Part shown: positions 1 to 7,476 of the stretch, piece after piece
Layout of the letters: every line of letters starts with the position of its first letter
Position numbering within the stretch: position 1 is the stretch's first letter
Source of the DNA: Archangium lansingense
Lineage (GTDB): Bacteria; Myxococcota; Myxococcia; Myxococcales; Myxococcaceae
DNA: 64,000 bases
Assembly: GCF_026626635.1 (NCBI RefSeq)
Contig: NZ_JAPNKA010000001.1
Location: 13,518,001-13,582,000, forward strand
Reading direction: 5' to 3'
Notes under the pieces: generated by a model
Database searches by the model: none
What the model saw: the letters and a program-made list of their open reading frames with translations, nothing else
What the model was told of the DNA's origin: nothing
Position numbers and translations under genes: made by a program

Positions 1-208
1 CACGCTCCACGGCATTGCCCACCTTGCTGGAGACGGTGAGGCCCACGCGGCTGTAGGGCCGGGCGTTGGGCCGGGCGAGTCCCAGGAGACACTCAGAAGG
101 AAGCTTCTGACCCTTCTCCTGGACCTCGAGGAACTCGCGCCGCGTCAGCAGGCGCAAGGCCTTGGGGAAGCGCTCGTCGCGAGGTGGCGCCTGGCCCTCG
201 GCCTTCAC
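1..208 (-). CDS. rnpA: Ribonuclease P protein component (C-terminus outside window)
   Basis: Protein subunit of RNase P, which helps the catalytic RNA trim the 5' leader of pre-tRNAs. The visible 69 residues, read on the minus strand from a GTG at 208, contain the N-terminal landmarks of the family: an FPKALRLLTRREF segment (usually R-L-x-x-x-x-x-F) and the start of the RNR region, VGLTVSSKVGNAVER. The gene continues past the window edge. It lies 16 bp downstream of rpmH in the same direction, the usual rpmH-rnpA operon. The GTG start has only a weak upstream purine tract, which fits translation coupled to rpmH. Identity is secure from motif plus context. Confidence 0.93.
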   Translation of the reverse strand, partial: MKAEGQAPPRDERFPKALRLLTRREFLEVQEKGQKLPSECLLGLARPNARPYSRVGLTVSSKVGNAVER

Positions 209-224
209 GCGAGCGTCCCGGCTG

Positions 225-377
225 CTACTTCTTGTAGGCGGACACCACCAGGCGCTTACGGCCCTTGGCGCGGCGGCTCTTGAGCACGTCCTGACCGGCC
301 TTGGTGGAGTTGCGCTTGCGGAAACCGTGGGTGCGGTTGCGCCGGATCTTCGAAGGTTGATAGGTGCGCTTGGACAC
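225..377 (-). CDS. rpmH: 50S ribosomal protein L34
   Basis: Small basic protein of the large ribosomal subunit. The 50-residue product, from a GTG at 377, reads SKRTYQPSKIRRNRTHGFR near its start and ends in VVSAYKK, the canonical L34 sequence at its usual length of 44-50 residues. A good ribosome-binding site (AGGAG) lies 8-9 bases upstream of the GTG. It heads the rpmH-rnpA operon and is transcribed away from dnaA, the classic arrangement at bacterial replication origins. No ORF longer than 60 codons marks it, so it is easily missed. Confidence 0.97.
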   Translation of the reverse strand: MSKRTYQPSKIRRNRTHGFRKRNSTKAGQDVLKSRRAKGRKRLVVSAYKK

Positions 378-649
378 GGCTGGACTCCTGGGACGACGAG
401 ACGCCCGCTCGAAAAGGGGGCGCCCTTATCCATGAGACTGAGGAAGGCGGCGCTCGTAACCCGATCTCCCACCCAAGTCAACGTCGGATCACTCCGGGCT
501 GTCCGGTTCTGAGGGTCCGGCTCCCTTTTGCGCCCCACACCCGGGGTGAAACGGGCAGGGGGTGGGAGGACTCGCACCACAACCGGTAGGAGGGGGCCTG
601 GGATTCCGCCCCGGGCGTGCGATCGCACCAGAGGCTCTAGGGGTGCGGA
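378..649. promoter_or_regulatory. rpmH/dnaA intergenic region, candidate oriC-proximal regulatory region
   Basis: The 272 bp between rpmH and dnaA must hold the promoters of both divergent genes. One sequence at 426-434 (TTATCCATG) matches seven of nine bases of the DnaA box TTATCCACA; no cluster of boxes and no AT-rich unwinding element is visible. A perfect 12-bp palindrome (GTGCGATCGCAC) sits at 617-628, 21 bp upstream of the dnaA start. The origin function is inferred from the dnaA/rpmH context only. Confidence 0.4.
617..628. promoter_or_regulatory. Palindrome upstream of dnaA
   Basis: A perfect 12-bp inverted repeat (GTGCGATCGCAC) directly upstream of the dnaA ribosome-binding region. 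Its position would suit a repressor or replication-control protein, but GATCGC-centred palindromes are common in high-GC DNA. No protein can be assigned to it. Confidence 0.25.
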
Positions 650-2101
650 ATGTCTGGGGTTGGGGCCGCAAACTTGATCGCCCAGGGGGGGCCTGTTAGC
701 ACGGTCGGCCCCCTCCCTGGCGGTCTCGCCGGGGCTTCGGAGGCTTACGTGACCGCGCTCGCCCGCTCCCTGCCCCCACAGCCAAGTGCCGAGAATCTCT
801 GGGCCCGGATGCTGGACTGCCTCAAGCGGGAGGGCAAGGACTACGCCCTGAGCTGGATCGGCAAGATGCAGGCGCTGGACGTGCGCGAGGACGCGCTCGT
901 GCTGGCGGTGCCGGACCGCTTCTACCAGGACTGGGTGGACGACCATTACCGGGGGCTGATGGAGTCCACGCTGACGAAGGTGACGGATCAGCTCTCCCGA
1001 GTGGCCTATGAGGTGGTGCCGGGCCTGGCGCCTCCGCCGGAGCTGCAACACGCACCGCCGGTCAAGTCCGACGGGGCCCGGCCGCCCCGGCTCAACGCCC
1101 GCTTCACGTTCCAGAGCTTCGTGGTGGCCGACAGCAACCAGCTCGCCGCCGCGGCGGCCCAGGCGGTGGCCGACAGCCCGGGCCGGGCCTACAACCCGCT
1201 CTACATCTATGGCGTCACGGGGCTGGGCAAGACGCACCTGCTGCACGCCATCGGCAACAAGATTTGGGACAAGGACCCGACGCAGCGCGTGGTGTACCTG
1301 TCGAGCGAGCAGTTCACCAACGAGTACATCGAGAGCGTACGCGAGCAGCGGATGCCGGAGTTCCGGAAGAAGTTCCGGGACGAGTGCGATGTGCTGATGA
1401 TCGACGACGTGCAGTTCCTCGGACGGAAGGAAGAGACGCAGCGGGAGTTCTTCCACACGTTCAACACGCTGCACGAGCAGGGCAAGGCCATCATCCTGAC
1501 GAGCGACATGGTGCCGGCGGAGGTGCCCGGGCTGGAGGAGCGGCTGCGCAGCCGGTTCAGCATGGGGCTGATTACGGACATCCAGGAGCCGAGCTTCGAG
1601 ACGCGGGTGGCCATTCTGCAGAAGAAGGCGGTGATGGAGGGGCTGGAGCTGCCGGACGAGGTGGCGCACTTCATCGCGAGGGCCTTCCAGAAGAACGTGC
1701 GCGAGCTGGAGGGAGCGCTGGTGAAGGTGAGCGCCATCCACTCGCTGTCGAGGCACCCGGTGACGGTGGACTTCGCCTCGCACGTGCTCAAGGACGTGCT
1801 GCCCTCGCGGCAAGTGGTGGACGTGGAGAGCATCCAGAAGGAAGTGGCCCGGTACTACAAGGTGCCCGTGGAGGCGCTGAAGGAGGACCGTCGGCACAAG
1901 GCGCTCGCACATGCACGGCAGGTGGCCATGTACCTGAGCCGCAAGCTGACGAAGGGCTCGTTCCCGGAGATCGCCGCGCGCTTCAACAAGGACCACTCGA
2001 CCGTCATCTCCGCGGTGCGCAAGGTGGAGAAGCTGCGCGAGACGGACACGGCAGTGAAGCGCGAGCTGGATGAGCTGGAAGCGAAGCTGATCGGCGAGTG
2101 A
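650..2101 (+). CDS. dnaA: Chromosomal replication initiator protein DnaA
   Basis: AAA+ ATPase that binds DnaA boxes, opens oriC and loads the helicase. The 483-residue product has domain I at about 45-125, a short proline-rich linker, the AAA+ core from about 150 (Walker A GVTGLGKT at 188-195, Walker B VLMIDD at 248-253) and the C-terminal DNA-binding domain IV with the signature FNKDHSTVI near 445-453. The N-terminal 40 residues before the conserved domain I are Gly/Pro-rich, so initiation at a later codon is possible, but ATG 650 has an AGGGG tract upstream. It is divergent from rpmH-rnpA. No dnaN follows, unlike in many bacteria. Confidence 0.98.
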   Translation: MSGVGAANLIAQGGPVSTVGPLPGGLAGASEAYVTALARSLPPQPSAENLWARMLDCLKREGKDYALSWIGKMQALDVREDALVLAVPDRFYQDWVDDHYRGLMESTLTKVTDQLSRVAYEVVPGLAPPPELQHAPPVKSDGARPPRLNARFTFQSFVVADSNQLAAAAAQAVADSPGRAYNPLYIYGVTGLGKTHLLHAIGNKIWDKDPTQRVVYLSSEQFTNEYIESVREQRMPEFRKKFRDECDVLMIDDVQFLGRKEETQREFFHTFNTLHEQGKAIILTSDMVPAEVPGLEERLRSRFSMGLITDIQEPSFETRVAILQKKAVMEGLELPDEVAHFIARAFQKNVRELEGALVKVSAIHSLSRHPVTVDFASHVLKDVLPSRQVVDVESIQKEVARYYKVPVEALKEDRRHKALAHARQVAMYLSRKLTKGSFPEIAARFNKDHSTVISAVRKVEKLRETDTAVKRELDELEAKLIGE

Positions 2102-2104
2102 GCC

Positions 2105-2120
2105 GCCCTCTCAGGAGGGC
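2105..2120 (+). terminator. Hairpin after dnaA
   Basis: A 6-bp perfect stem (GCCCTC/GAGGGC) with a 4-base loop begins three bases after the dnaA stop codon. There is no T-tract, so it is at best a weak or factor-assisted terminator. Confidence 0.3.
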
Positions 2121-2213
2121 AGACACCCGAGCACCTGACTTGAGCGGTGACTTGACGAGAGGTGACCTCATGGGTCAACCTACTCGGGAAGTCATCACAG
2201 GAGGAGTGCGTCG

Positions 2214-2891
2214 ATGGAGCGGTCCACGTCGGTGCCCATGGGGATGGGCGAGCAGTCCCTCACGCCAGGCGAGCAGCGAATCCTCGCCTTGATGGAACAG
2301 GGTCAGCAGCGGCTGGAGCAGGGCCAGCAGCGGCTGGAGCAGCGTATGGATCGCATGGACCAGCGACTGCAATCGCTGGAAGAGGGTCAGCAGCGCACTG
2401 ACCAGCGCCTGCAATCGCTGGAAGACGGTCAGAAGCGCACCGACCAGCGACTGCAATCGCTGGAAGAGGGTCAGCAGCGCACCGACCAGCGCCTGGACAG
2501 CATGGACCGGCAACTCACGGAGTTGACGCTCAAGGTGGACCAGGAAGCCGCCAACAGCAAGACACGAGACCGGCAGCTGGCCTCTGCCCTGCAGGAACTC
2601 CGAGAGGAAGGCCAGAAACAGAGCATCCAACTCCTGGCTCAAATCGACCGTTCACAGCAGCTGATGCTCGAGGCCATGCACCAGGAGACGAATAACCTCC
2701 GGTCCGAATTCTCCAAGCGGCTCGACCAGCACGACACGCATCTGGGTGTGGTGAAACAGACGTTCGAGCGCCACGAGGGGCACCTGCGTGAGCACGGCCA
2801 GGCCATCGCGGGTCTGCAGCAAGAGGTGCGGAAGCTGACGGCGGCGGTCGAGCACCTGGCCCGGGCCCCGGGGATGGCCGCGACGCGGTAA
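2214..2891 (+). CDS. Coiled-coil protein with 14-residue tandem repeats
   Basis: A 225-residue protein of unknown function, predicted to be almost wholly alpha-helical coiled coil (Q, E, R and L at heptad-like spacing, no signal peptide, no membrane segment). After an N-terminal TPGEQRILALMEQGQQRL segment come at least three copies of a 14-residue unit, TDQRLQSLEEGQQR, encoded by nearly identical 42-bp repeats. The rest is a longer irregular coiled coil ending in VEHLARAPG. ATG 2214 has a strong AGGAGGAG ribosome-binding site. Unequal repeat numbers between strains are likely. It could be a cytoskeletal or scaffold protein; nothing in the sequence settles this. Confidence 0.8.
   Translation: MERSTSVPMGMGEQSLTPGEQRILALMEQGQQRLEQGQQRLEQRMDRMDQRLQSLEEGQQRTDQRLQSLEDGQKRTDQRLQSLEEGQQRTDQRLDSMDRQLTELTLKVDQEAANSKTRDRQLASALQELREEGQKQSIQLLAQIDRSQQLMLEAMHQETNNLRSEFSKRLDQHDTHLGVVKQTFERHEGHLREHGQAIAGLQQEVRKLTAAVEHLARAPGMAATR
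2358..2483 (+). repeat. 42-bp tandem repeat, three copies, in coding sequence
   Basis: Three consecutive 42-bp units (2358-2399, 2400-2441, 2442-2483) differ by only a few bases and keep the reading frame; a fourth partial unit follows. Each encodes one 14-residue coiled-coil repeat. Confidence 0.9.
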
Positions 2892-3045
2892 CGGGCCACC
2901 CCCACCTCCGTGTGCCCCGTGCCGTAAACAGCTTGCGGACAAGCCGGTGCCGAGGGCGCTATACACCCGGGGCCGCGCTCGTTCGAGCCAGGGCCTGACG
3001 GGCCCGGCCCATGGACACGGGACGGGGCACGGAGGAGCAACACCC

Positions 3046-3672
3046 ATGCGGTTGACGGTCTTCGGAGCGACGGGGCGCGTCGGGCACACACTGGTGCACG
3101 ATGCGCTGGGGCAGGGGCATGAAGTCACGGCGTATGTGCGAGACCCGAAGCGACTGGGAATGAAGCACGGCCGGCTGTTCGTGAAGAAGGGCAGCCTGGA
3201 GGACGGCACCACCGTGGCCGAGGCCATCCGCGGAGCCGAGGTGGTCGTCAGTACCATCGGTGCTCGCGACGCAACGCATACGGTCACCGTGGTGACCGAG
3301 GCCACTCGCGCCATCGTGACGGCGATGAAGACCGAGGGCATCCAGCGGCTCGTCGTGGTGGGCGCCGCGGGACTGCTGCCCCACCCGGCGGGGGGCCTCA
3401 CCGGAGAGCACGGCCTGCCTCCCTTCCTGCGCCATGCCTTCGAGGACCACCGGGGCGCACTCCATGTGCTGCAGGAGAGCGAGCTCGACTGGGTGGTGGT
3501 GTGCCCTCCCGTCATGCCCAGCGGCGTGAAGACAGGCAAGTACCGCACCGCCGTGGAGTCCCTGCCCACCGGCGGCCGTCAGGTGTATGCCGAGGACGTC
3601 GCGGACTTCACCCTCAAGGCCGCCACTGGCACCGAGCACCACCGCGTCCGCATCGGCATCGTGGGCGATTGA
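3046..3672 (+). CDS. NAD(P)-binding atypical SDR (NmrA/YwnB-like)
   Basis: A 208-residue Rossmann-fold protein of the atypical short-chain dehydrogenase class (NAD(P)-binding domain 10 / NmrA-like). It starts MRLTVFGATGRVG, the glycine-rich dinucleotide motif of this group, then VTAYVRDPKRL for the second strand and VVSTIGARDATHTV after the fourth. No classical YxxxK catalytic pair is obvious, so a regulatory or flavin/quinone-reductase-like role is as likely as a dehydrogenase. ATG 3046 is chosen because GGAGGAG lies ten bases upstream and the motif must be N-terminal; the open frame extends further upstream without protein-like sequence. Substrate unknown. Confidence 0.85.
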   Translation: MRLTVFGATGRVGHTLVHDALGQGHEVTAYVRDPKRLGMKHGRLFVKKGSLEDGTTVAEAIRGAEVVVSTIGARDATHTVTVVTEATRAIVTAMKTEGIQRLVVVGAAGLLPHPAGGLTGEHGLPPFLRHAFEDHRGALHVLQESELDWVVVCPPVMPSGVKTGKYRTAVESLPTGGRQVYAEDVADFTLKAATGTEHHRVRIGIVGD

Positions 3673-3683
3673 GCCCCGACTCC

Positions 3684-3736
3684 GGGCGCGCTCTTCCAAA
3701 AGTTGTCCAACCGTTGGACAACTTCGCGCGCCTCGC
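3684..3736. repeat. Palindromic dispersed repeat, copy 1
   Basis: Contains a perfect inverted repeat of 12-bp arms around one base at 3700-3724 (AAGTTGTCCAAC / GTTGGACAACTT). The flank GGGCGCGCTCTTC on its left and GCGC-rich sequence on its right match the copy at 25785-25835, so this is a family rather than a chance palindrome. It lies just after the stop of the NAD(P)-binding gene and could act as a terminator in RNA. Confidence 0.7.
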
Positions 3737-3761
3737 GGTCGGCAGGCGCTCCGCCTCCCTA

Positions 3762-3799
3762 CCCTCGCCCTCCGGGAGAGGGGTCGGGGGTGAGGGTAT
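3762..3799 (+). repeat. REP-like hairpin element, copy A
   Basis: Degenerate member of the repeat family with consensus CCCTCTCCC-n3-GGGAGAGGG followed by GGGGTGAGGGT. Here the left arm has one mismatch (CCCTCGCCC). It lies between the NAD(P)-binding gene and the hydrolase gene. Confidence 0.8.
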
Positions 3800-3888
3800 C
3801 GCGTGCACTCGGGTTGGCTCGCGGCCTGGCAAACCGAGGACCCGGGCCTTACACAGTGCCCACCCGTCAGCCCCCGCGAGTCCCTCGT

Positions 3889-4767
3889 ATGAAGCCGGCC
3901 CCGCTGTCCCTCTCCCTGTTCTGCCTCTGGCTCGCCCTGTCCGGCTGCGCGCTCCCCGCGCCCACCTCGGGCAAGCTGCTGCACACCACCCCCACTCCCG
4001 TCGCCGAAGCCTTCTTCGAGGTGCGCGCCCGTCACACGGACCTCGTGTCCGTGCGCGTGCTCTTCCCCTCGGACGCCGAGGGCCGCCCCGCCAGGCCCGC
4101 CGACGGCTCCCCCCTCCCGGCGCTCGTCCTCGTCCACGGCGGCTTCGTCCCCCCCGAGGACTACCTCTGGCTCGCCGAGTCCCTCGCCGCTCGCGGTTAC
4201 GTCGTCGCGATGCCTTCGCACCCGCTCGACATGCCCCTGTCCGCCATCGACAACGGCCGCTTCGCCCATGAGCTCCTCACCTCGCCCCCGGAGGACTCGC
4301 TCCTCGAGGGCCTCGTCCACCCCACGCGCATCGCCGTCGCTGGCCACTCCCTCGGCGGCGTCGTGGCCACCAAGCTCGCCCTCGACGGTGGCTTCGCGGC
4401 CCTCGCCCTCCTCGCCAGCTACCCGGACCCGGCCGACCTCGACCGTCTCCCCTCGCTCGCCGTCCCCTCGCTCTCGCTCGCCGGTGAGCTGGACTGTCTC
4501 TCCGACCTCCCCCGCGTCCGCGCGGACGCCGCCCTGCTCCCCTCTCCCTCGGTGCTCGCCGTCCTCGAGGGCGTCACCCACTTCCAGTTCACCGCCAGCG
4601 ACCAGCGGGACATCGAGGACGGCTGCGCTCCCGCCATCCCGCTCGACACCGCGCACGAGCGCATCGCCGAGGTCCTCACCCTCTTCCTCAACGCCGCGCT
4701 GACCGGACAGGGCACCGGCGCCGACGACATCCGCCAGGTGCCCGGCACGGAGGTCACCGCCCGATGA
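3889..4767 (+). CDS. Lipoprotein alpha/beta hydrolase (chlorophyllase/dienelactone-hydrolase-like)
   Basis: A 292-residue predicted lipoprotein (signal peptide ending LSGC, Cys20) with an alpha/beta-hydrolase fold. An oxyanion-type segment LVLVHGGFVPPEDY is followed by the nucleophile elbow GHSLGG with Ser154. A C-terminal segment LEGVTHFQF could supply the catalytic His, and LAGELDCL the acid. This is the layout of the chlorophyllase/platelet-activating-factor acetylhydrolase-like group; the substrate cannot be told. ATG 3889 is chosen because it puts the signal peptide at the N-terminus; the open frame runs back through the REP element. Its stop overlaps the next start (ATGA), so the two genes are translationally coupled. 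Confidence 0.85.
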   Translation: MKPAPLSLSLFCLWLALSGCALPAPTSGKLLHTTPTPVAEAFFEVRARHTDLVSVRVLFPSDAEGRPARPADGSPLPALVLVHGGFVPPEDYLWLAESLAARGYVVAMPSHPLDMPLSAIDNGRFAHELLTSPPEDSLLEGLVHPTRIAVAGHSLGGVVATKLALDGGFAALALLASYPDPADLDRLPSLAVPSLSLAGELDCLSDLPRVRADAALLPSPSVLAVLEGVTHFQFTASDQRDIEDGCAPAIPLDTAHERIAEVLTLFLNAALTGQGTGADDIRQVPGTEVTAR

Positions 4768-5417
4768 AGGCCCTCGTCTTCTCCAGTGTGCTGCTGCTCG
4801 CCCCGGTGGCCGCCGCCGAGGCTCCCATCCTCACCGCCCGCGGCCGCGTGGACGCCCCGCACCTCTCGCTGCTCGCGGGCCCCCAAGGCGTAGGCCTGGG
4901 CTTCCTCCTTCCCCGGCCTCCCGTGCCCGAGTCCCGGCCCATCGCCTTCGGCGGCGAGCTCTTCTTCCTCCCGTCCACCGGAGTGCTGGAGCTGCGCGGC
5001 GCCGGCCAGTGGCAGCTCACCTCGGGCGAGGGCGCCTTCCAGGCCTCGGCACAGCTCGGGCTCACCACCTACGGGGTGATGCGCGGCCCCGCTGACGTGG
5101 GCCTCGGGCCGCATGCGGGCCTCACCGCGAGCCTCGGTGGCCCCCGCCTCGAGGGCTTCCTCGGCGCCCAGGCCGGACTCGAGGCCTTCCTGCGCACTGG
5201 CGGCCCCCGCATTCCCCTGCGCGCCCTGCTCGGCGCGCGCGGACGGCTGGGACCCTGGGGCCTCACCCTCACCGCTCGCGGCGGGGTGGACCTGGAGCGC
5301 GGCCTCTCCCCCACCTGGCGCGGCGATGTGCTGCTCGCGCTCAGCTGGTACGGCCGCGCCTCTCAAGAGGAAACAACAGCCGCGCCTACGGAAGCTTCGG
5401 CGCCTCCACGTCCGTGA
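4764..5417 (+). CDS. Secreted protein of unknown function, possibly outer-membrane
   Basis: A 217-residue protein with a signal peptide (MKALVFSSVLLLAPVAAAEA). The mature part alternates hydrophobic and small residues in short strands rich in Gly and Leu and ends in an aromatic strand (LLALSWYGRA) before a Pro/Ala tail, a pattern seen in small beta-barrel or beta-rich envelope proteins. It is coupled to the upstream hydrolase lipoprotein by an ATGA overlap, suggesting a shared envelope role. Its last 32 bp overlap the end of the convergent secretin-like gene. No family is recognised. Confidence 0.7.
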   Translation: MKALVFSSVLLLAPVAAAEAPILTARGRVDAPHLSLLAGPQGVGLGFLLPRPPVPESRPIAFGGELFFLPSTGVLELRGAGQWQLTSGEGAFQASAQLGLTTYGVMRGPADVGLGPHAGLTASLGGPRLEGFLGAQAGLEAFLRTGGPRIPLRALLGARGRLGPWGLTLTARGGVDLERGLSPTWRGDVLLALSWYGRASQEETTAAPTEASAPPRP

Positions 5418-5901
5418 CGATGAGCGTGTTGGTGCGCGCATCCACGCTCACGCGGCCCCTCGGCGACAGCACGCCCTGCACGTGCGGCAGCAGCTCCGAC
5501 GCCTTCGCGTAGTTGACGGGAATCAGCCAGGTGCGCAGCGGCGCCGTCTGCTCCCTGGCCTGCTTCAGCCGCGCGAGCGTCTCGGCCTCCTCCTGCAGCG
5601 TCTTCAGCGACGCCACCCGCAGCACGCTGCCCCGCCGCTCCATCCCCAGCCCTCGCGACGCCAGCACCACGTCCAGCGCCTCCGTCCAGGCCACGTTGCG
5701 CAGCGACAGCGTCACCGTGCCCTGCACCTCCTCGGACACCACCAGGTTCAACCGGCCCACGTCCGCCAACATCCTCAGCACGTCGTGCACGTTGGCTCGT
5801 GTGACGTCCAACGAGATGCGCTTCGTCTCCTTCGGTGGCCTGGCCACCGCGGGCGTGGCGGCGAGCGTCAGCGCGAGGAACACGGCTCGGGCATGCCTCA
5901 T
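5386..5901 (-). CDS. Small secretin-N-domain-like (STN/PilQ-type) periplasmic protein
   Basis: A 171-residue exported protein (signal peptide to about residue 20, AATPAVA). Residues 25-75 carry the secretin/TonB short N-terminal (STN) pattern: ISLDVTRANVHDVLRMLADVGRLNLVV, then VTLSLRNVAWTEALDVVLASRGLGM. Residues 120-170 resemble the next secretin N-domain (LIPVNYAKASEL, then TNTLIVTDVEA). This is what PilQ/secretin subunits show before the pore domain, but the protein stops there, so it has no secretin pore. It may be a periplasmic partner of a secretin, or a cut-down paralogue. GGAGGAG precedes ATG 5901. It is convergent with, and overlaps by 32 bp, the gene on the plus strand. Confidence 0.8.
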   Translation of the reverse strand: MRHARAVFLALTLAATPAVARPPKETKRISLDVTRANVHDVLRMLADVGRLNLVVSEEVQGTVTLSLRNVAWTEALDVVLASRGLGMERRGSVLRVASLKTLQEEAETLARLKQAREQTAPLRTWLIPVNYAKASELLPHVQGVLSPRGRVSVDARTNTLIVTDVEAPKLP

Positions 5902-6166
5902 GGGACTCCTCCAGCGGCTATTCGGAACGAGCCACTCTAACCCCCTGTCCCCACTCGCTTCATGTGCTCCCCCGCCTTTTGTCCTCCACGAACTTTCCGG
6001 GTGGGATATGCAGCGTCTCCGCCCCACACCCCGGCCAGCCTGTGGCCGGAGAATGACTTCGCGGGTCCTGAATTTCAGAAGGGTTCCCGAACCGGCACCC
6101 CTGACGCTCACGCGCCAGGACGCCGGTCCGCGCACGGTGGGTGCCTCCCACCTCGGCTCGGGACCG

Positions 6167-6199
6167 GACCCCCTCCAGGCCTCCACCCTGGAGGGGGTC
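6167..6199 (-). terminator. Strong hairpin downstream of the zinc-ribbon membrane gene
   Basis: A 13-bp perfect stem (GACCCCCTCCAGG/CCTGGAGGGGGTC) with a 7-base loop begins 30 bp beyond the stop of the minus-strand gene at 6229. No T-tract follows. The rest of the 5902-6228 gap, which is also the upstream region of the secretin-like gene, shows nothing else recognisable. Confidence 0.5.
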
Positions 6200-6228
6200 G
6201 TGCGGCACCTTCACACGGCCCCCTGGAG

Positions 6229-7011
6229 CTACCCCGTGGCGAGCAGTTCGCCCAGCAGCTCCTGGAGGCGCGGCCCGAGGAAGCCCCCCCACAGCGCAAG
6301 AGAGCCCACACCCAGGGCCATCGCGGCCAGGGCCTGACCCCTGCGTCCAATGGGCGGCCGGGCCTCGGGATTCACGCGCCTCAAGGCCGCCAGCCCCAGC
6401 CCCAGGGCCACCGGCGCGAAGAGGGGGAAGAACACCCCGTACAGCCCCAGCTGCAGGCCCACCAGCGCCAGGGGATTGTTCTCGTAACGGTTCCACAGCC
6501 GCCGCAGGACGGGCTCCGGCAGGGGCAGCCGGAAGAAGAGCTTGTGCCTCGGGTCCTGGTGAATGGAGAAGGCCATGGGCAGCAGGAACAGGGTGGCGAC
6601 GACGGGCAGGACCTGCTCCTGCACCAGCCCGGCCCCCCCCAGCCCCACGGGCAGGGCGAGCAGCCCCACGCGGGCCCACCGCTGACCCCAAAAGCACCCC
6701 ACGCCCACCGCCGAGCAGGCAAGCAAGAGGGCCGCGGCGAGAGGGTCCCCGCTCGCCAGCAGCACGAGGCCGCGGACCCATGTCGCCAGGCCCAAGAAGC
6801 CGAGGAACCAGGCCCACGTGTCCCGCTTGCCCCATAACTTCAGCCGGAAGGTCTCCAGGTAGTTGACCTCGGGGAGCGCGCCGCAGGCGGTGCAGTAGAC
6901 GGCGCCGAGCACCCAGGTGGCGCATCCCTCGCAGAAGAAGCCGCCGCAGCGCCCACAGATGCCCGCGGCCGGCACGTCTTGGTGCTCGGCACAGCGGGGA
7001 GCGGAGAGCAT
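6229..7011 (-). CDS. Membrane protein with N-terminal B-box-like zinc ribbon
   Basis: A 260-residue protein with a Cys/His-rich N-terminus (C6-x2-H, CGRC, CEGC, CTAC within the first 50 residues) resembling a B-box/zinc-ribbon, followed by several hydrophobic segments. The middle holds the phrase LWGKRDTWAW, and the C-terminal half has RYENNPLALVG and ALRRVNPEARPPIGRRGQALA. The same phrases occur in the protein at 19610-20413, so the two are paralogues; a third protein (26520-27377) shares only the zinc region. Membrane location is clear and function is unknown. ATG 7011 is chosen because the Cys cluster follows at once; the open frame extends upstream without conserved sequence. Confidence 0.82.
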   Translation of the reverse strand: MLSAPRCAEHQDVPAAGICGRCGGFFCEGCATWVLGAVYCTACGALPEVNYLETFRLKLWGKRDTWAWFLGFLGLATWVRGLVLLASGDPLAAALLLACSAVGVGCFWGQRWARVGLLALPVGLGGAGLVQEQVLPVVATLFLLPMAFSIHQDPRHKLFFRLPLPEPVLRRLWNRYENNPLALVGLQLGLYGVFFPLFAPVALGLGLAALRRVNPEARPPIGRRGQALAAMALGVGSLALWGGFLGPRLQELLGELLATG

Positions 7012-7140
7012 GGCCCAGTGTCTCACAAAGCCGCCCGCCTCTTCCTCGAAGGGCGGAGCAGGCGCCGCTTGTTGCCGCCACGCGCCACTCCCACCCTCGA
7101 AAGGGAGGGCCACCACCGACGAGGGAGAGAGGGAGACATC

Positions 7141-7356
7141 ATGGCCGACAAGAATTGGGGCAACTGCAAGGGCTGCCGCTACTTCAACAGCCACAACGCC
7201 CAACCTGATGACACCGAGGTCGCCCAGTGCATGGAGCCGGAGCTGCGGGAGTTCGAGCTCCAGGTGACGGGCATGAGCGGCTGCAACGAATTCGAGGCCC
7301 GCACCGGCATCTCCGGCGGCGCCTACCAGGAGCCCGAATCCGCCCCGGTGCATTGA
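7141..7356 (+). CDS. Small Cys-rich protein
   Basis: A 71-residue soluble protein starting MADKNWGNCKGCRYF with further Cys residues at VAQCMEP and SGCNEFEAR. The CxxC...C...C spacing could bind a metal ion, in the manner of small rubredoxin- or zinc-binding proteins, but it matches no family I can name. A GAGGGAGA tract precedes ATG 7141. It sits between the divergent zinc-ribbon membrane gene and the P450 gene, with no clear operon partner. Low GC skew in the third position is not evident, so it looks native. Confidence 0.75.
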   Translation: MADKNWGNCKGCRYFNSHNAQPDDTEVAQCMEPELREFELQVTGMSGCNEFEARTGISGGAYQEPESAPVH

Positions 7357-7476
7357 GTGCTCCTATCGACTCCCCGCGAGCGCTCGCCCGGAGAGGATGA
7401 CCGGGCGGGCGGATGCTAGCGTCTCCCTCGTCCGGTTCCCCCGAGGGGCCGGCCCATCTCACACGAGGGACGCGCC

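Noticed and set aside
2358..2483. CRISPR-like or iteron array
   Set aside because: Contiguous 42-bp units in frame within a coiled-coil gene, without spacers; not DnaA-box-like.
2959..4656. Long minus-strand frame of 565 codons
   Set aside because: Antisense to the NAD(P)-binding and hydrolase genes, both of which have family motifs; its product is Gly/Glu/Arg low-complexity.
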